NCBI RefSeq assembly: GCF_019393635.1
Contig: NC_057862.1
Span: 416,437,669 to 416,501,668, forward strand
Reading direction: 5' to 3'
Origin: Dromiciops gliroides
Taxonomy: Eukaryota; Chordata; Mammalia; Microbiotheria; Microbiotheriidae
Length of the DNA: 64,000 bases
The position numbers were made by a program, and so were the translations under genes. Under the pieces are notes generated by a model. The model was not told where the DNA came from. It made no database searches and was given only the letters and a program-made list of their open reading frames with translations. Shown in pieces: positions 34,469 to 46,400 of the stretch (position 1 is its first letter; each line of letters begins with the position of its first letter).

Positions 34469-37400
34469 GCATATATATATACACACATAATAACATTAAA
34501 CATATTTCTGCATTAGTCATGTTATAAGAGAAAAATCAGAGCAATGACGAAAAACCTCAAAATAGAAAAACATCAGCACCAAAACCAAAAGAAATAGTAT
34601 GGTTCATTCAGCATCTATACTCCATAGTTCTTTTTTTTTTTCCTGGATTTGGAGATCCTCTATCTATCTTCTTGGTGAGAAGAATATAGTCCATCACAGT
34701 AGATCAACACTCAATGTTGATGGTACTGTGTGCAATGTTCTTCTGGTTCTGCTCATCTCACTCATCAGTCCACGCAAGACCCTCCAGGTTTCTCTGAACT
34801 CCTCCTGCTCATCATTTCTTACAGCACAATAGTATTCCATTGTATTCATATACCACAACTTGTCCAGCCATTCCCCAATTGATGGGCATCCCCTCAACTT
34901 CCAATTCCTTGCCACCACATAAAGAGCAGTTATAAATATTTTTGTACACGTGGGTCCCTCTCCCCTTTCCATGATTTCTTTGGGAAAAAGACCCAAAAGT
35001 GGTATTGCTGGGTCAAAGGGTATGCACAGCTTTATCACCCTTTGGGCATAATTCCAAATTGCTCTCCAGAATGGTTGGATCAGTTCACAGCTCCACCAAC
35101 AATGCATTAGTGTTCCAATTTTTCCACAGCTTCTCCAACATTTATTATTTTCCTTTTTTGTAATTTTAGCCAATCTGATAGGTGTCAGGTGGTACCTCAG
35201 AGTTGTTTTAATTTGTATCTCTCTAATCATTAGAGATTTAGAGCATTTTTTCATATGGGACTAGATAGCTTTGGTTTCTTTATCAGAAAACTGCCTGTTC
35301 ATATCCTTTGACCATTTCTCAATTGGGGAATGACTTGGATTCTTATAAATTTGATTTAGTTCCCTATATATTTTAGAAATGAGGCCTTTATCAGAAGTAC
35401 TGGCCATAAAAATTGTTTCCCAGCTTTCTGCCTCCCTTCTAATTTTGGATGCATTGCTTGTGAAGGGTTTTAAAAGCCAAAAAGAGAAGTTCTAATTTTA
35501 TCCTAGAGGCAACAGGAAGCCCCTGGAATTTATTGAGTGGGGCAGTGTAATAGTCAGATTTGTGATTAATGAAAGTCATTTTGGAACCTAAGCTGTGAAG
35601 TAGGGGAGACTAATTAGGAAACCATTGCAGTAGTCCAAGAAAATGACGGGGAGTGATGAACTAAGGTAGTAACTATGTAAATAGAGACATAAAAGAAAGG
35701 TAGAAAGGTTAAGATCTGTTGGTTAATGTATGGTAAGGAAGAGTGAGCATCAAGAATGATGTCGAAGGTACAAATTTGGCAGACTGGAAGATTCTAAAGA
35801 AATAAGGAAGTTCACTGGAGGGGTGAGGCTGGGTGGGAGTTCATTTGAACCAGAATGAATTAACCAAATAAATGAACAAATAGTGAGAAAAGCACAAAAT
35901 TCCTTTGTCTCTTTCCAAATGTGTCTGACTCGCTACTCTTGACTTTTGGAAACTGACCTTTGTCTTTCACAGTGGATATGTCCAACAGAAGCAATGAAAA
36001 AATTTGCACATGAAGAAATATGGTTGCCACCTCCTCAGTTCTATGAGATAAGAAGACTTATGAACTTTGCTTCTTTACTGGACCTGCACAAATTTTGTCT
36101 GGACCGGATTTCAGAAGGATGTGAAAGATGGCTGCCAATTACATTGAAAACACTAGATAGTACATTGCAGCTCTTACCAGGTATATTGATCAATTTAAAA
36201 TATTTTTTAAAAATCTTATTAGAAAGAGTATTAATTATTAGCAATGCCATGTAAAGCATCAGCTTTGCAAAGTACAATTTAACAAAATTCAAGATCTGTT
36301 AAATGCCCTCTATGTTTAGAGAATAAATTAAGGCCAAATACTTTATTATGTTAGTAAAATTTCATTTTACAGTCTTGGAAAGATTGAATTAATGAGGCTA
36401 AGAAACTGATTATGTCTTGTTGCCACAACCTTTTAAAAATATCAGTGTTGTGTTTATATAGCTTATTTCTCCAAAAAACAAACTCCATCATCAGCATTCT
36501 CTTTTCCCATCTTATAACTGATAGCCCAGAGCTAGAGGGTGGACAGGCATTATCTGGAAATGTACATGTGTATTCAGAAAAAGATATTTATTGCTTTATT
36601 GATTCTGTCAGCAAGAAATGACTTGGGAAATGTGAATTTGAGTTCCTTTCAATATAAGAAAATAGGGTTCAGTTTTAACATTTTTTGGGGGGGAGGGGTC
36701 TATTATTTCATCAGCATAGGAAACTCCTGGTATGGAAACTCTTTCCATTGATGAAGATTAACTCATTTGTAACTTGCAGTCTTAAGAGAGTGGCCCAAAG
36801 CCCCACCTGCTAAAGTAACTTGCTTATGGTTCCACAGCTGGGATATGTGAGAAAAGCTATTTTCTTCTAAAGCTCAGGGGCAACTCAGGCTGGCAAGTTC
36901 CCAGCTTTCAGAACCTGCAGGACAGTTTCCTCCACAGCTTGGACTGATGACTTCCCTCCTGGTCTCAGCTCTGCAGGGTTTTGCCAGTGGTCCAGGTCGG
37001 ATGAGCATGGCTGCAGGCCCCAGGTTTCTCTGGTTCACCCCCTGGTGTGTGCTCCCAGACTGGGCTTTTGTGGTTGTACCTCTTTGCTAATCCCCACAGG
37101 CTTCTGGTTGTCTCTTTGTGTGGATCTGGCCTAGTTAAATGTACTTAACTGTCTTTTCTCCTTGCATTTCCTGATCACTGCTCAGTCTGGAGCTTTTTTT
37201 TTTTTTTAATCCCCATTGGGGTAGTTGTATGAGACCTGAGCTGTTCTGCTCCTGTTCACTCCATCACCAGAGTATCCCATTCATTTTGCGTGTCAATGTC
37301 TTTCAGATACCCTTGCTTCACAGGTCATCAGCCTTCTTCTCAGCTGACCCATCTCTGCTCTAATGCCTCTGCAGCTGCACACAGGGATGGATAAACCTTT

Positions 37401-40400
37401 GTACTCATGATGACACTGAGGCAGCTAGGTGGCTCAGTAGATAAGAGTATTGGACTTGGAGTCAGGAAGACCTGAATTCGAATCTGTCCTCAGACACTTA
37501 CCTTGGACAACTCTGTCTGCTTCAGCATCTACAACAATAAAAATAGAGATATTAACTGCACCTACCTCACAAGGTACTTGTGAAGATCAAATAAGATATT
37601 TGTAGCACAGTGCCTGGCACATAACAGGCTCTCTATAAATGCTTATTTTCCCTTCTTCTTCTCACTCACTCTCAACACACAAACCTCTGCTTTTGTTTCA
37701 AAATGTAATGAAAAAATTGAGACCATCTGTTACAGGCCACACTTCAGATCATTCATCATCATCACCTATTTCCTCTTCCTTTTCTCCAGTGTCAGAGGAA
37801 GAAGTGGTCTTTTTCCTTACCAAGACCAACCCCTCTCCTTGTGTTCCTGATCCTTTCTTTTCCTGTCTCCTCCAGGAGTCTTCCACTTCCATCACCTCCT
37901 CTCACCAAATTTCCGTTCCTTCTGGCTTATTGCCTACAAACATGGGGAGATATCCCTGACCCTTAAAGAAAAATTTTCTTTTTATCCTCTCAAGTTGTTA
38001 TCCTATACTTTTCCCTTTCATGGTCCAACTAGAAAAAACTATTTAAGCTTCATCTCCATTTTCTCACTTTCCCCTTCTCAGCTTCTCTTGCTCTGGTTTC
38101 TCTCCATACCACTGGATTGAAATTGTTATTTTGATGAAATATCCAAGGTCATTGATTACTTCTTTGTTACTACATTCAGTGGCTTTTTCTCAGTCCTTAT
38201 CCTTCATGATCTTTCTGCAACATTTGACACTGTTAACTAGTCTCTCTTGGGTTTTTTTAGCCCTCTGGGTTTTCATGTTAGTAATCTGTCTTGGTTCCTC
38301 TTATCTGTGTGGCAACACTTTATGGTTGGTTAGTCTCCTTTGCTGGATCATAATCATCTATGCCCCACACCACCATATTTGAGTGTACTGGTCCTCTTCT
38401 TTTCTCTCTCTACAACCCCTCTTGGTGATCTCATCAGCTCCTATGGACTTAACTATGATATCTATACAGATGACTCATATGTATGTATGTATGTATATAT
38501 GGACGCATATATGGACATTTATATGGAAAACGGTAAACATTACAAGTCAAGGGTTGATTTATTGTTTCATTGGATTCTAGACTTAAGAAAATGATGGAGA
38601 AAATGATAATAATGCAAATTAAACTTAAAAGTATTTTATTCATAATTTTCCCTCCGGAAAGCTGGTTTATTATACATTTAGCAGCATAACCTTGTAACCA
38701 GCCATCTCTTTTCCTAGCTTCTAGACATCTTCAGCTATCTGCTGGACATCTCCACCTTGATGTTTCATAAAAACAAAACTCATTCATTATCTTATTTTTG
38801 TTTTTTAAATAATTTTAATTACATTTTTTGTAAATCATATTTTATTGGGGCAGCTAGGTGGCACAGCGGATAGAGCACTGGCCCTGGATTCAGGAGGACC
38901 TGAGTTCAAATCTGGCCTCAGACCCTTGATACTTACTAGCTGTGTGACCTTGGGCAAGTTGCTTAACCCCAATTGCCTCACTAAAGAAAAAAAAATAGTA
39001 TTTTATTTTTCTGATTACATGTAAAGATAGTTTTCAACATTCATTTTTGTTTGTTGGTTTTTTGTTGTATGTGTTGGTTTTTTTTGCAGGGCAATGAGGG
39101 TTAAGTGACTTGCCCAGGGTCACACAGCTAGTTAAGTGTCAAGTGTCTGAGGCTGGATTTGAACTCAGGTCCTCCTGAATCCAGGGCCAGTGCTTTATCC
39201 ACTGCACCACCTAGCTCCCCTCATTCATTTTTTTTTTTTTTTTGCAGGGCATTGGGGGTTAAGTGACTTGCCCAGGGTCACACAGCTAGTAAGTGTCAAG
39301 TGTCTGAGGCTGGATTTGAACTCAGGTACTCCAGAATCTAGGGCCGGTACTTTATCTACTGTGCCACCTAGCTGCGCCCCCATTCATTTTATTTTTTTAT
39401 TTATTTATTTTTTAAATGAGGCGATTGGGGTTAAGTGACTTGCCCAGAGTTACACAGCTAGTAAGTGTTAAGTGTTTGAGGCCAGATTTGAACTCAGGTA
39501 CTCCTGACTCCAGGGCCGGTGCTCTATCCACTGCGCCACCTAGCTGCCCCCCCATTCATTTTAAAAATAAGATTATGGGTTCCAAATTTTTCTCCTTCCC
39601 TCCTCCCTCCCCAAGACGGCAAGCAATCTGATATAGGTTATACATGTGCAATCATGTTAAACATATTTCCACATTAGTCATATTGTTCATTCATTATCAT
39701 ATTCATGCATTCTTTTCCTACTAACTTCCTTATTTCTTCTAGTCATCCATGTTTATAACCTAGGAATCATCCTCAGTTTGTCACTTTCATCCACCCCACT
39801 CCTGCCAATCAGCTGGCAAGACTTGTTGACTGTACCCCAAAGATATCTCTTGTATCTGTCCCTTTCTCTGCCTTCAAGGAATTTCCTTTCTACTAGGGGT
39901 GGGACAGGGGACTAGATGGGACCAACAACACATATATAGATAAGTAAATAAAATATATATTATATATGTATATGAAATGTATAAAAAATAAGTTCATGGG
40001 GGGCAGCTAGGTGGCGCAGTGGATAAAGCACTGGCCCTGGATTCAGGAGGACCTGCATTCAAATCTGGCATCAGACACTTGACACTTACTAGCTGTGTGA
40101 CCCTGGGCAAGTCACTTAACCCTCATTGCCCTGCCCCACCCTCCAAAAATTAAGTTTATGGCTAGAGCCACTAACAACTGAAGTTTGTGCTTTTTAAAAT
40201 TTATATTAATATGATAGTATAACCGATATAAGTTCTGAGGATTTTCATACACACTCATGCTGATAAGTCAGGTCTCCCAGAACAGGGCTACCTTTCCCCT
40301 TCTGGCCTCTAAGAGGCACCCTGGAGGGATTGAAGGTGTCTTTTCTCTAATGTTACTGGCTCTAGGTCTCTTCATTGTGTTCTACCCAACATCAGTTGCC

Positions 40401-43400
40401 AGTGATCACCACCTCAGTTTCATTTAATCAATTAACATCAGTTAGCTTTTACAAAGGGATATGACATATAGTACATATATGCAGGTAGGTGGAGCAGTGG
40501 ATAGAGCACTGGACCTAGAGTCAGGAAGACCTGAGTTAACATCTATCTTCAGACACTAGTTGGGCAAGTCACTTAACCCTATTTGCCTCAGTTCCTCATA
40601 TGTAAAATGAGCTTGAGGAGGAAATGGCAAACCACTATTGTATCTTTGGCAAGAAACCCCAAATGGGGTTGCAAAGAGTAGGATACAACTGAAATGACTG
40701 AACAACATGTACTAAGAAGATATAGTAAAACAGAGGTTATAAGACATTCTCCCGCATGAACAAGGATGGGAGAGGAAATGGTCATGGTTACATTCATTCT
40801 TTGAGAACAGTGAGCTTACACTCAAAGCATTTGTTACAAAGCCTTCACACCACCAAGTTCACTTCCACAAGTGGGATTGCTGATGGATGAATCTTCATCT
40901 TTTACCACCAGTGGGCTAAGTCGGACAGGTCACTCTTCAGTGCCTCAGTTACTACCTCTTCTCTGCTCAGCCTCCCACAAATCCCCATATGGACTTCAGC
41001 TCTTGGACATCTGCTCCTTACTATCTCCAGGATTGTACCTAAAAACAAGAATAGACATTCATTCATTCATTCATTCATTCATTCATTCATTCATTCGTTC
41101 ATTCATTCAGCAAACAATTATTAAGCATTTACTATGGCCCAGGCACTGGATACAAAAGAAGCAAAAGACTGTCCCAGCTTTCAGGGAGCTTACAATCTAA
41201 TGGGGGGAACAGCATTCAAACAAATATATACAAAGCAGACTATAAGGATAAAAAGGAACTAACTAAAAGAGGGAAGGCATTGGAATTAAGAGGGAAAGGC
41301 TTTCTGTAGGAGGTGGTATTTTAGCTGGGACTTAACAGAAGCCAGAGAGGTCAGTTGTCTGAGCAAAGGAGGGAGACTTTCGGGCAGGAGGGACAGCCAG
41401 AGAAAATTCCTAGAGCCAAGAAATGGATTGCCTTGTGCAAGGGACAGCCAGGAGGGCAGTGTCACTAGATCAAAGAGTAAATGTTAGGAAAGAAGGTATA
41501 AGAAGACTGGAAGGATAGGCAGGGGCTTGGTCATGAAGGACTTTGAATGCCAAGTAGAGAATTTTGTATTTTCTCCAGGAGGCAATTGGAAGCCACTGGA
41601 GTTTATTGGTAGGGAAGTGACATGATTAGACCTGCATTTTAGGAAAACCACTTTAGTGGCTAAATGGAGGATGGTTTGGAGTGGGGAAAGGTTTGAGGTA
41701 AGCAGACCACGCCCTTTACCCCCCCTTGGCAGGCTGTTGCAGTAGTCCAGGTGTGAGATGATGAGGGCCTTCACTGGAGCAGTGGCAATGGAGAAGGAAG
41801 CACATTCAGGAAATATCATAAAGATGAAATTGACAAGCTTTAGCAACAGGTTGGTTATGGCGTTTGGGGGGTGGTGAGAAATAGTGAAGAATCCAGGATG
41901 ATTCCTACATTCTGAGCCTGAGGGACTGGTATTGCCTTTTACAGTAACAGGAAGGTTGGAGGGAGGGAGGGTTTAGGTGTAAAGATAATGAGTTCTATTT
42001 TGGACATACTGAGTTTACGATGTCTACTGGACATCCAGTATGAGATGTCTGCAAGGCAGTTGGACACGTGAGATTGCAGGTCAGCAAAAAGGTTGGAGCA
42101 GGGATAGGTAGATTTGAGAATCGTCAGCATAGAGATGGTAATTAAATCCCTGGGAGCTGATGAGATCACCAAGTGAAGTAGGAAAGAGGGAAAAGAGAAG
42201 AGAGCATTGGTCAGAACCCTGAGGGACACCTATGATTAGAGGGTTTGATCTGGAGAAAGATCCAGCAAAGGAGACAGAGAAGGAGTGGTCAGAAGGGTTA
42301 GAGGACAACTGGGAGAGAATGATGTCCTGAAAACCTAAAAAGAAGGGAGTGTGTAACGATTGGAATAACGCCACCTGCTGGATACTTACTGTAGAGGAGT
42401 TCTGCCCATGAAGGGAAGGTCTTTGAGGGCAAGACCAGGAGTCAGGAAGTGACGCGGGCTAGTGGGAGGAGGAAGGAAGAGACTGGCGCTCAGTCTCGCG
42501 CTCTTTTCCTCTGGACTCTGGTGGAGAAGGGAGCTAGAAATGTGCTCTCCCTTTAATAGATAGAAATCTAGGCCTTTTTCTCTCTCTTTACCAAATTCTT
42601 ATTCTCCTTAATAAATGCTTAAAAGTCTAACTCTTGCTAAAGCTTATAATTTATTGGCGACCACTCATTAGATATTTTAGACAGACTAGCTAGAATTTTA
42701 GCCCTTAACAAGTGTCAAGGAAAAGAAAGGGATTAATGGTATCATAGATGGCAGAGAAGTCAAGGAGAATTGAGAAAAGACCATTGGATATGGCAACTAA
42801 GAGATTACTAGTAACTTTAGAGAGAGCAGTTTTAGTGAAATAGTAAGGTTGGAAGCCAGATTATAAGAGATTAAGAAGAGAGTGAGGGGGCAGCTAGGTG
42901 GTGCAGTGGATAGAGCACCGGCCCTGGAGTCAGGAGTACCTGAGTTCAAATCCGGCCTCAGACACTTAACACTTACTAGCTGTGTGACCCTGGGCAAGTC
43001 ACTTAACCCCCATTGCCTCACTAAAAAAAAAAAAAAAAAAAAAGGAGAGTGAGAGGAAAAACGTGGAAGTACCTATTTTAGACAGCCCTTTCAAGGAGTT
43101 TAGCTACAAAAGGCAGAAGTTACCAGAAACAGAAGCAACAGCAGGACTGTATACTCACAGGACGCATGGCAATAGTCCTGGTGGAAGGATCAAAGTCCCC
43201 ACAGAGTGTTTATTGTAGTCTTTGCCTCCTCACTCAAGTATAGCCAGCCAAGAAATAACAAGAGGCTCCCTTCAGATGTTTATTGTCTTTTGAATACATC
43301 CTCCTTTTGCTTCAGCAGTCAATCAAAAGTCTATCTCTTGGGGCAGCTAAGGATAGAGCACTGGCCCTGGAGTCAGGAGTACCTGAGTTCAAATCCAGCC

Positions 43401-46400
43401 TCAGACACTTAACATGTACTAGCTGTGTAACCCTGGGCAAGTCACTTAACCCCAATTGCCTCACACACACACACACACACACAAAAAAAAGTCTATCTCT
43501 TTATAACTGTCAGTGGACTGGAACCAGTTACAAAATGCCTACCGTGTTCAAAAATCCAGACGGGTATTGTATCAGCTGGGTACAGTGGGCATGCTCATAA
43601 GGATTGGGCTTATTGGCCAGTTCCCCATTATGATAAATAACAAAACCTTGCTTGTTTGTGGCCCCCTTTTATTTATTTGTTTGTTTTCATTTATCTATCT
43701 ATTTATTTATTTATTTGTTCATTCATTCATTTATTTTGTGGGGCAATGAGGGTTAAGTGACTTGCTCAGGGTCACACAGCTAGTAAGTGTCAAGTGTTTG
43801 AGGCTAGATTTGAACTCAGGTCCTTCTGAATCCAGAGCCAGTGCTTTATCTACTGCGCCACCTAGCTGCCCTATATGTGGCCCCTTTTGAACTTTGTTCT
43901 GCTCTCCTCCGTTTTTGAAACTGTTTAGTTATTGGTCTTTTCTTCTTTTTTTGCATCACTATGAGTACCCACTAACTCTTCTCCCTCCATTACAAGCTCT
44001 CCCTTGTAATCAGTAAGAATACTCAAGCGAAACACATTGGCTTAGTCTGTAAATGTATGTCTCATTCTTCAACTCCATACTTCAAAATCTGTTTTTTGAA
44101 ATCATGATCAATTACTTCAAGCTGTTTTTCTTTACATTATTTTGGTCAGTATGTAATTGCTGTGGTTTTGCTTATTTTACTGCATCAGTTCATACAGATC
44201 TTCCCTGGTTTTTCTGAATCTGTCATATTTGTCATTTCTTACAATGAAATTATATTTATATACACCATTTTGTTCGGTTCTTCTCCAGTTGTTGGGGGAA
44301 TTATATCCCTTTGATACAATTTGCTTCTAATTCTTTACTATGTAACTTACTCCTTTTGACTTCTCTATTCGTTAGGGGCAAGCAACATCATCTACCTTGT
44401 CTTCCCTGTTAATATCTTTGAGGCTGTTTGCCCCCTCTCTAATACACATACCATATATTATTGTGTATAGTAGTTGTCTATAATATGTCTTTTAGAAGCA
44501 TTGTGGCGTGATGGATGATGGACTGGCCTTGAAATAAAAAAGACCTGACTGAAAATGTCATATAATGTAATTGTGGACAAGTCATTTAACTTCTCAGTGT
44601 TCTAGGCAACTCTCTAAGACTGTGTTACAGATTATAGGACTGTATAGTTAGAGCTGGAAGCAACCTCTGAGGCCATATAGTCAAACCCATTCATTTTATA
44701 GACTGCATGAGTTGCCATCTGCATTGGTAGAAGGAGTTTCTAATAGTATTGAAATCACAAATCGAGACCAAAAGGAAGAAAATAAAAAGATTAAGTATGT
44801 GTCATCTCTATACATCCTAAGTGCCATTAGGACTTTCTGTCTATACCAATCCAGAGAGCAAGGCTTTTCTCTGGACAGAATTAGTACTTAATAGGGGCAG
44901 CTAGGTGGCACAGTGGATAGAGCACTGGCCCTGGATTCAGGAGGACCTGAGTTCAAATCAGACTTCAGACACTTGACACTTTCTAGCTGTGTGACCCTGG
45001 GCAAGTGGCTTAACCCTCATTGCCCTGCAAAAAAAAAAAAAAAAAAGAATCAGTACTTAATAAATGTTAATAGAATTGAATTACAGAACATCCCAGGACA
45101 GTGGTGAGACCAAGCAAGGCCAAGGACTTTCCATGCTCAGTCCATGCTGCCTGAAGGGAGTCTGAGGGGGTTGGAAAGGTAGAGAAGAGGAGAGGCAGCA
45201 GTCATAGTCAGCGGCTAGGATAAACAGGGAGAATGTGGCCCAGAAACGCTTATGCAGAAGGTTATGTCTGACAAAAGGTAACAGACAATGGTGGAAGTGC
45301 TGCTTGTGGTAATTTAGTGCTTTTCTCTTTATGTGAGTAAAATGTAGCACATTTATCATTTCTGAATTGATAGCTACATTTCTCTGACGTTCAGAATATA
45401 GATCAAATTAATCTAAACCCATGTAGGTCAATTTTATTCTTATATATAAATTTTCATAACTTTATTTTTTTTTAATTTGGGGATTTATACCTTTTTTAAA
45501 GAACCTGCACATTAACCATGTATCTTTTTATCTGTCATTCCTTCCTCATTGGACGATAAACTTCTGAGCTTAGGAGCTGGATCTTATATATCTTTGTGTC
45601 TTCCTTGGCATCTATCATGGGACCTTAGAAGTAGGGGGTTCTCACATTTTTGTTGAATGAGTGAATGAATTAATGTACAAATCACAGAACCTGACAGCAG
45701 CTTTCATATGAACACCAAAATGTTGTAGATATTAACTCCTCAAGAGAGGAAGGATGGAACAGTGGCTAGATAATTGACTTCTGAATCAGGAAGACCTGGA
45801 TTCAAGTACCGCCTCGAACAAATGCTGATTCTTTGATTCTAGACAAATAACTTCAAATCTGTTTGTGCTGCAAGCACATCTCCTAGACTAAATTACAAGG
45901 TGTTGATCTTCACTGGTAGAGGAAGTTCTTCACTGGAAGCTTCCTATGCCAATAAAATCATAGGTCCTGTGCAAACAGAAAGATAATTAATTGGGAACTT
46001 GATAGTATGAAATGTTTCATAGGGTTTTTTTTTTTTTAATTTTTGCAGGGCAATGGGGGTTAAGTGACTTGCCCAGGGTCACACAGCTAGTAAGTGTCTG
46101 AGGCCGGATTTGAACTCAGGTACTCCTGAATCCAGGGCCGGTGCTTTATCCACTGCGCCACCTAGCTGCCCCCAATAGTATGAAATGTTAAGAGAAAGTC
46201 ATGGGAGTTTTTAAATTCCACCCCAAAATTTATAGGTTCTACTGCCTAATACAAATTGGAATTTTCTTTTAACTTAACTGTAAATCTAAAAAATTTCCTT
46301 TAGTCCTACTTGTATTCATTCTTGGAAGTAAAAACTTAAGTTAAACTTTTATTGATTGAAATGCTTTGTGACATAATACCTTATAGAATTAAATTTTTAA

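Larger units (their letters stand above)
33745..35835 (-). mobile_element. L2/CR1-type LINE copy, antisense, split by an L1
   Basis: 33760-34025 is reversed RT sequence (aagataatcagttcagtttg, gagaatcatcagcatagaga, aagatcaccaagtgaaat). 34230-34247 plus 35470-35835 is the 3' part (gtgaagggtttta, aattttatcctagaggcaac, attgcagtagtccaag). Between them, 34030-34230 holds a short sense-looking L2-like piece. This is a rearranged, old copy. Confidence 0.72.
38790..39690 (-). mobile_element. L1 3' UTR, antisense, carrying four SINEs
   Basis: Reversed L1 tail pieces: ttttaattacattttttgta; agtattttatttttctgatt at 38998; acatgtaaagatagttttca; ccaaatttttctccttccct at 39581; gcaatctgatataggttata. They are separated by SINEs at 38847, 39080, 39231 and 39410. 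Confidence 0.82.
41055..43135 (-). mobile_element. L2/CR1-type LINE copy, antisense, 3' end intact
   Basis: The 3' terminus is the (ATTC)n run (41055-41108), the reversed TGAATGAA-type tail of L2. RT reads on the minus strand: 42374-42081 contains [20 protein letters not shown], then PQGS, then [20 protein letters not shown] with an intact YADD; 42040-41960 gives [20 protein letters not shown]. It carries the solo LTR 42352-42710 and the SINE 42888-43044. Roughly 1.5 kb of L2 remains. It is frame-broken but is the best-preserved L2 here. Confidence 0.9.

Noticed and set aside
39080-39552. CRISPR-like array of regularly spaced repeats
   Set aside because: The repeated units are SINEs with target duplications in a vertebrate genome.
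42352-42710. CpG promoter or exon of an unknown gene near 42.45 kb
   Set aside because: Exact TG...CA ends and a 4-bp target duplication identify a solo LTR.
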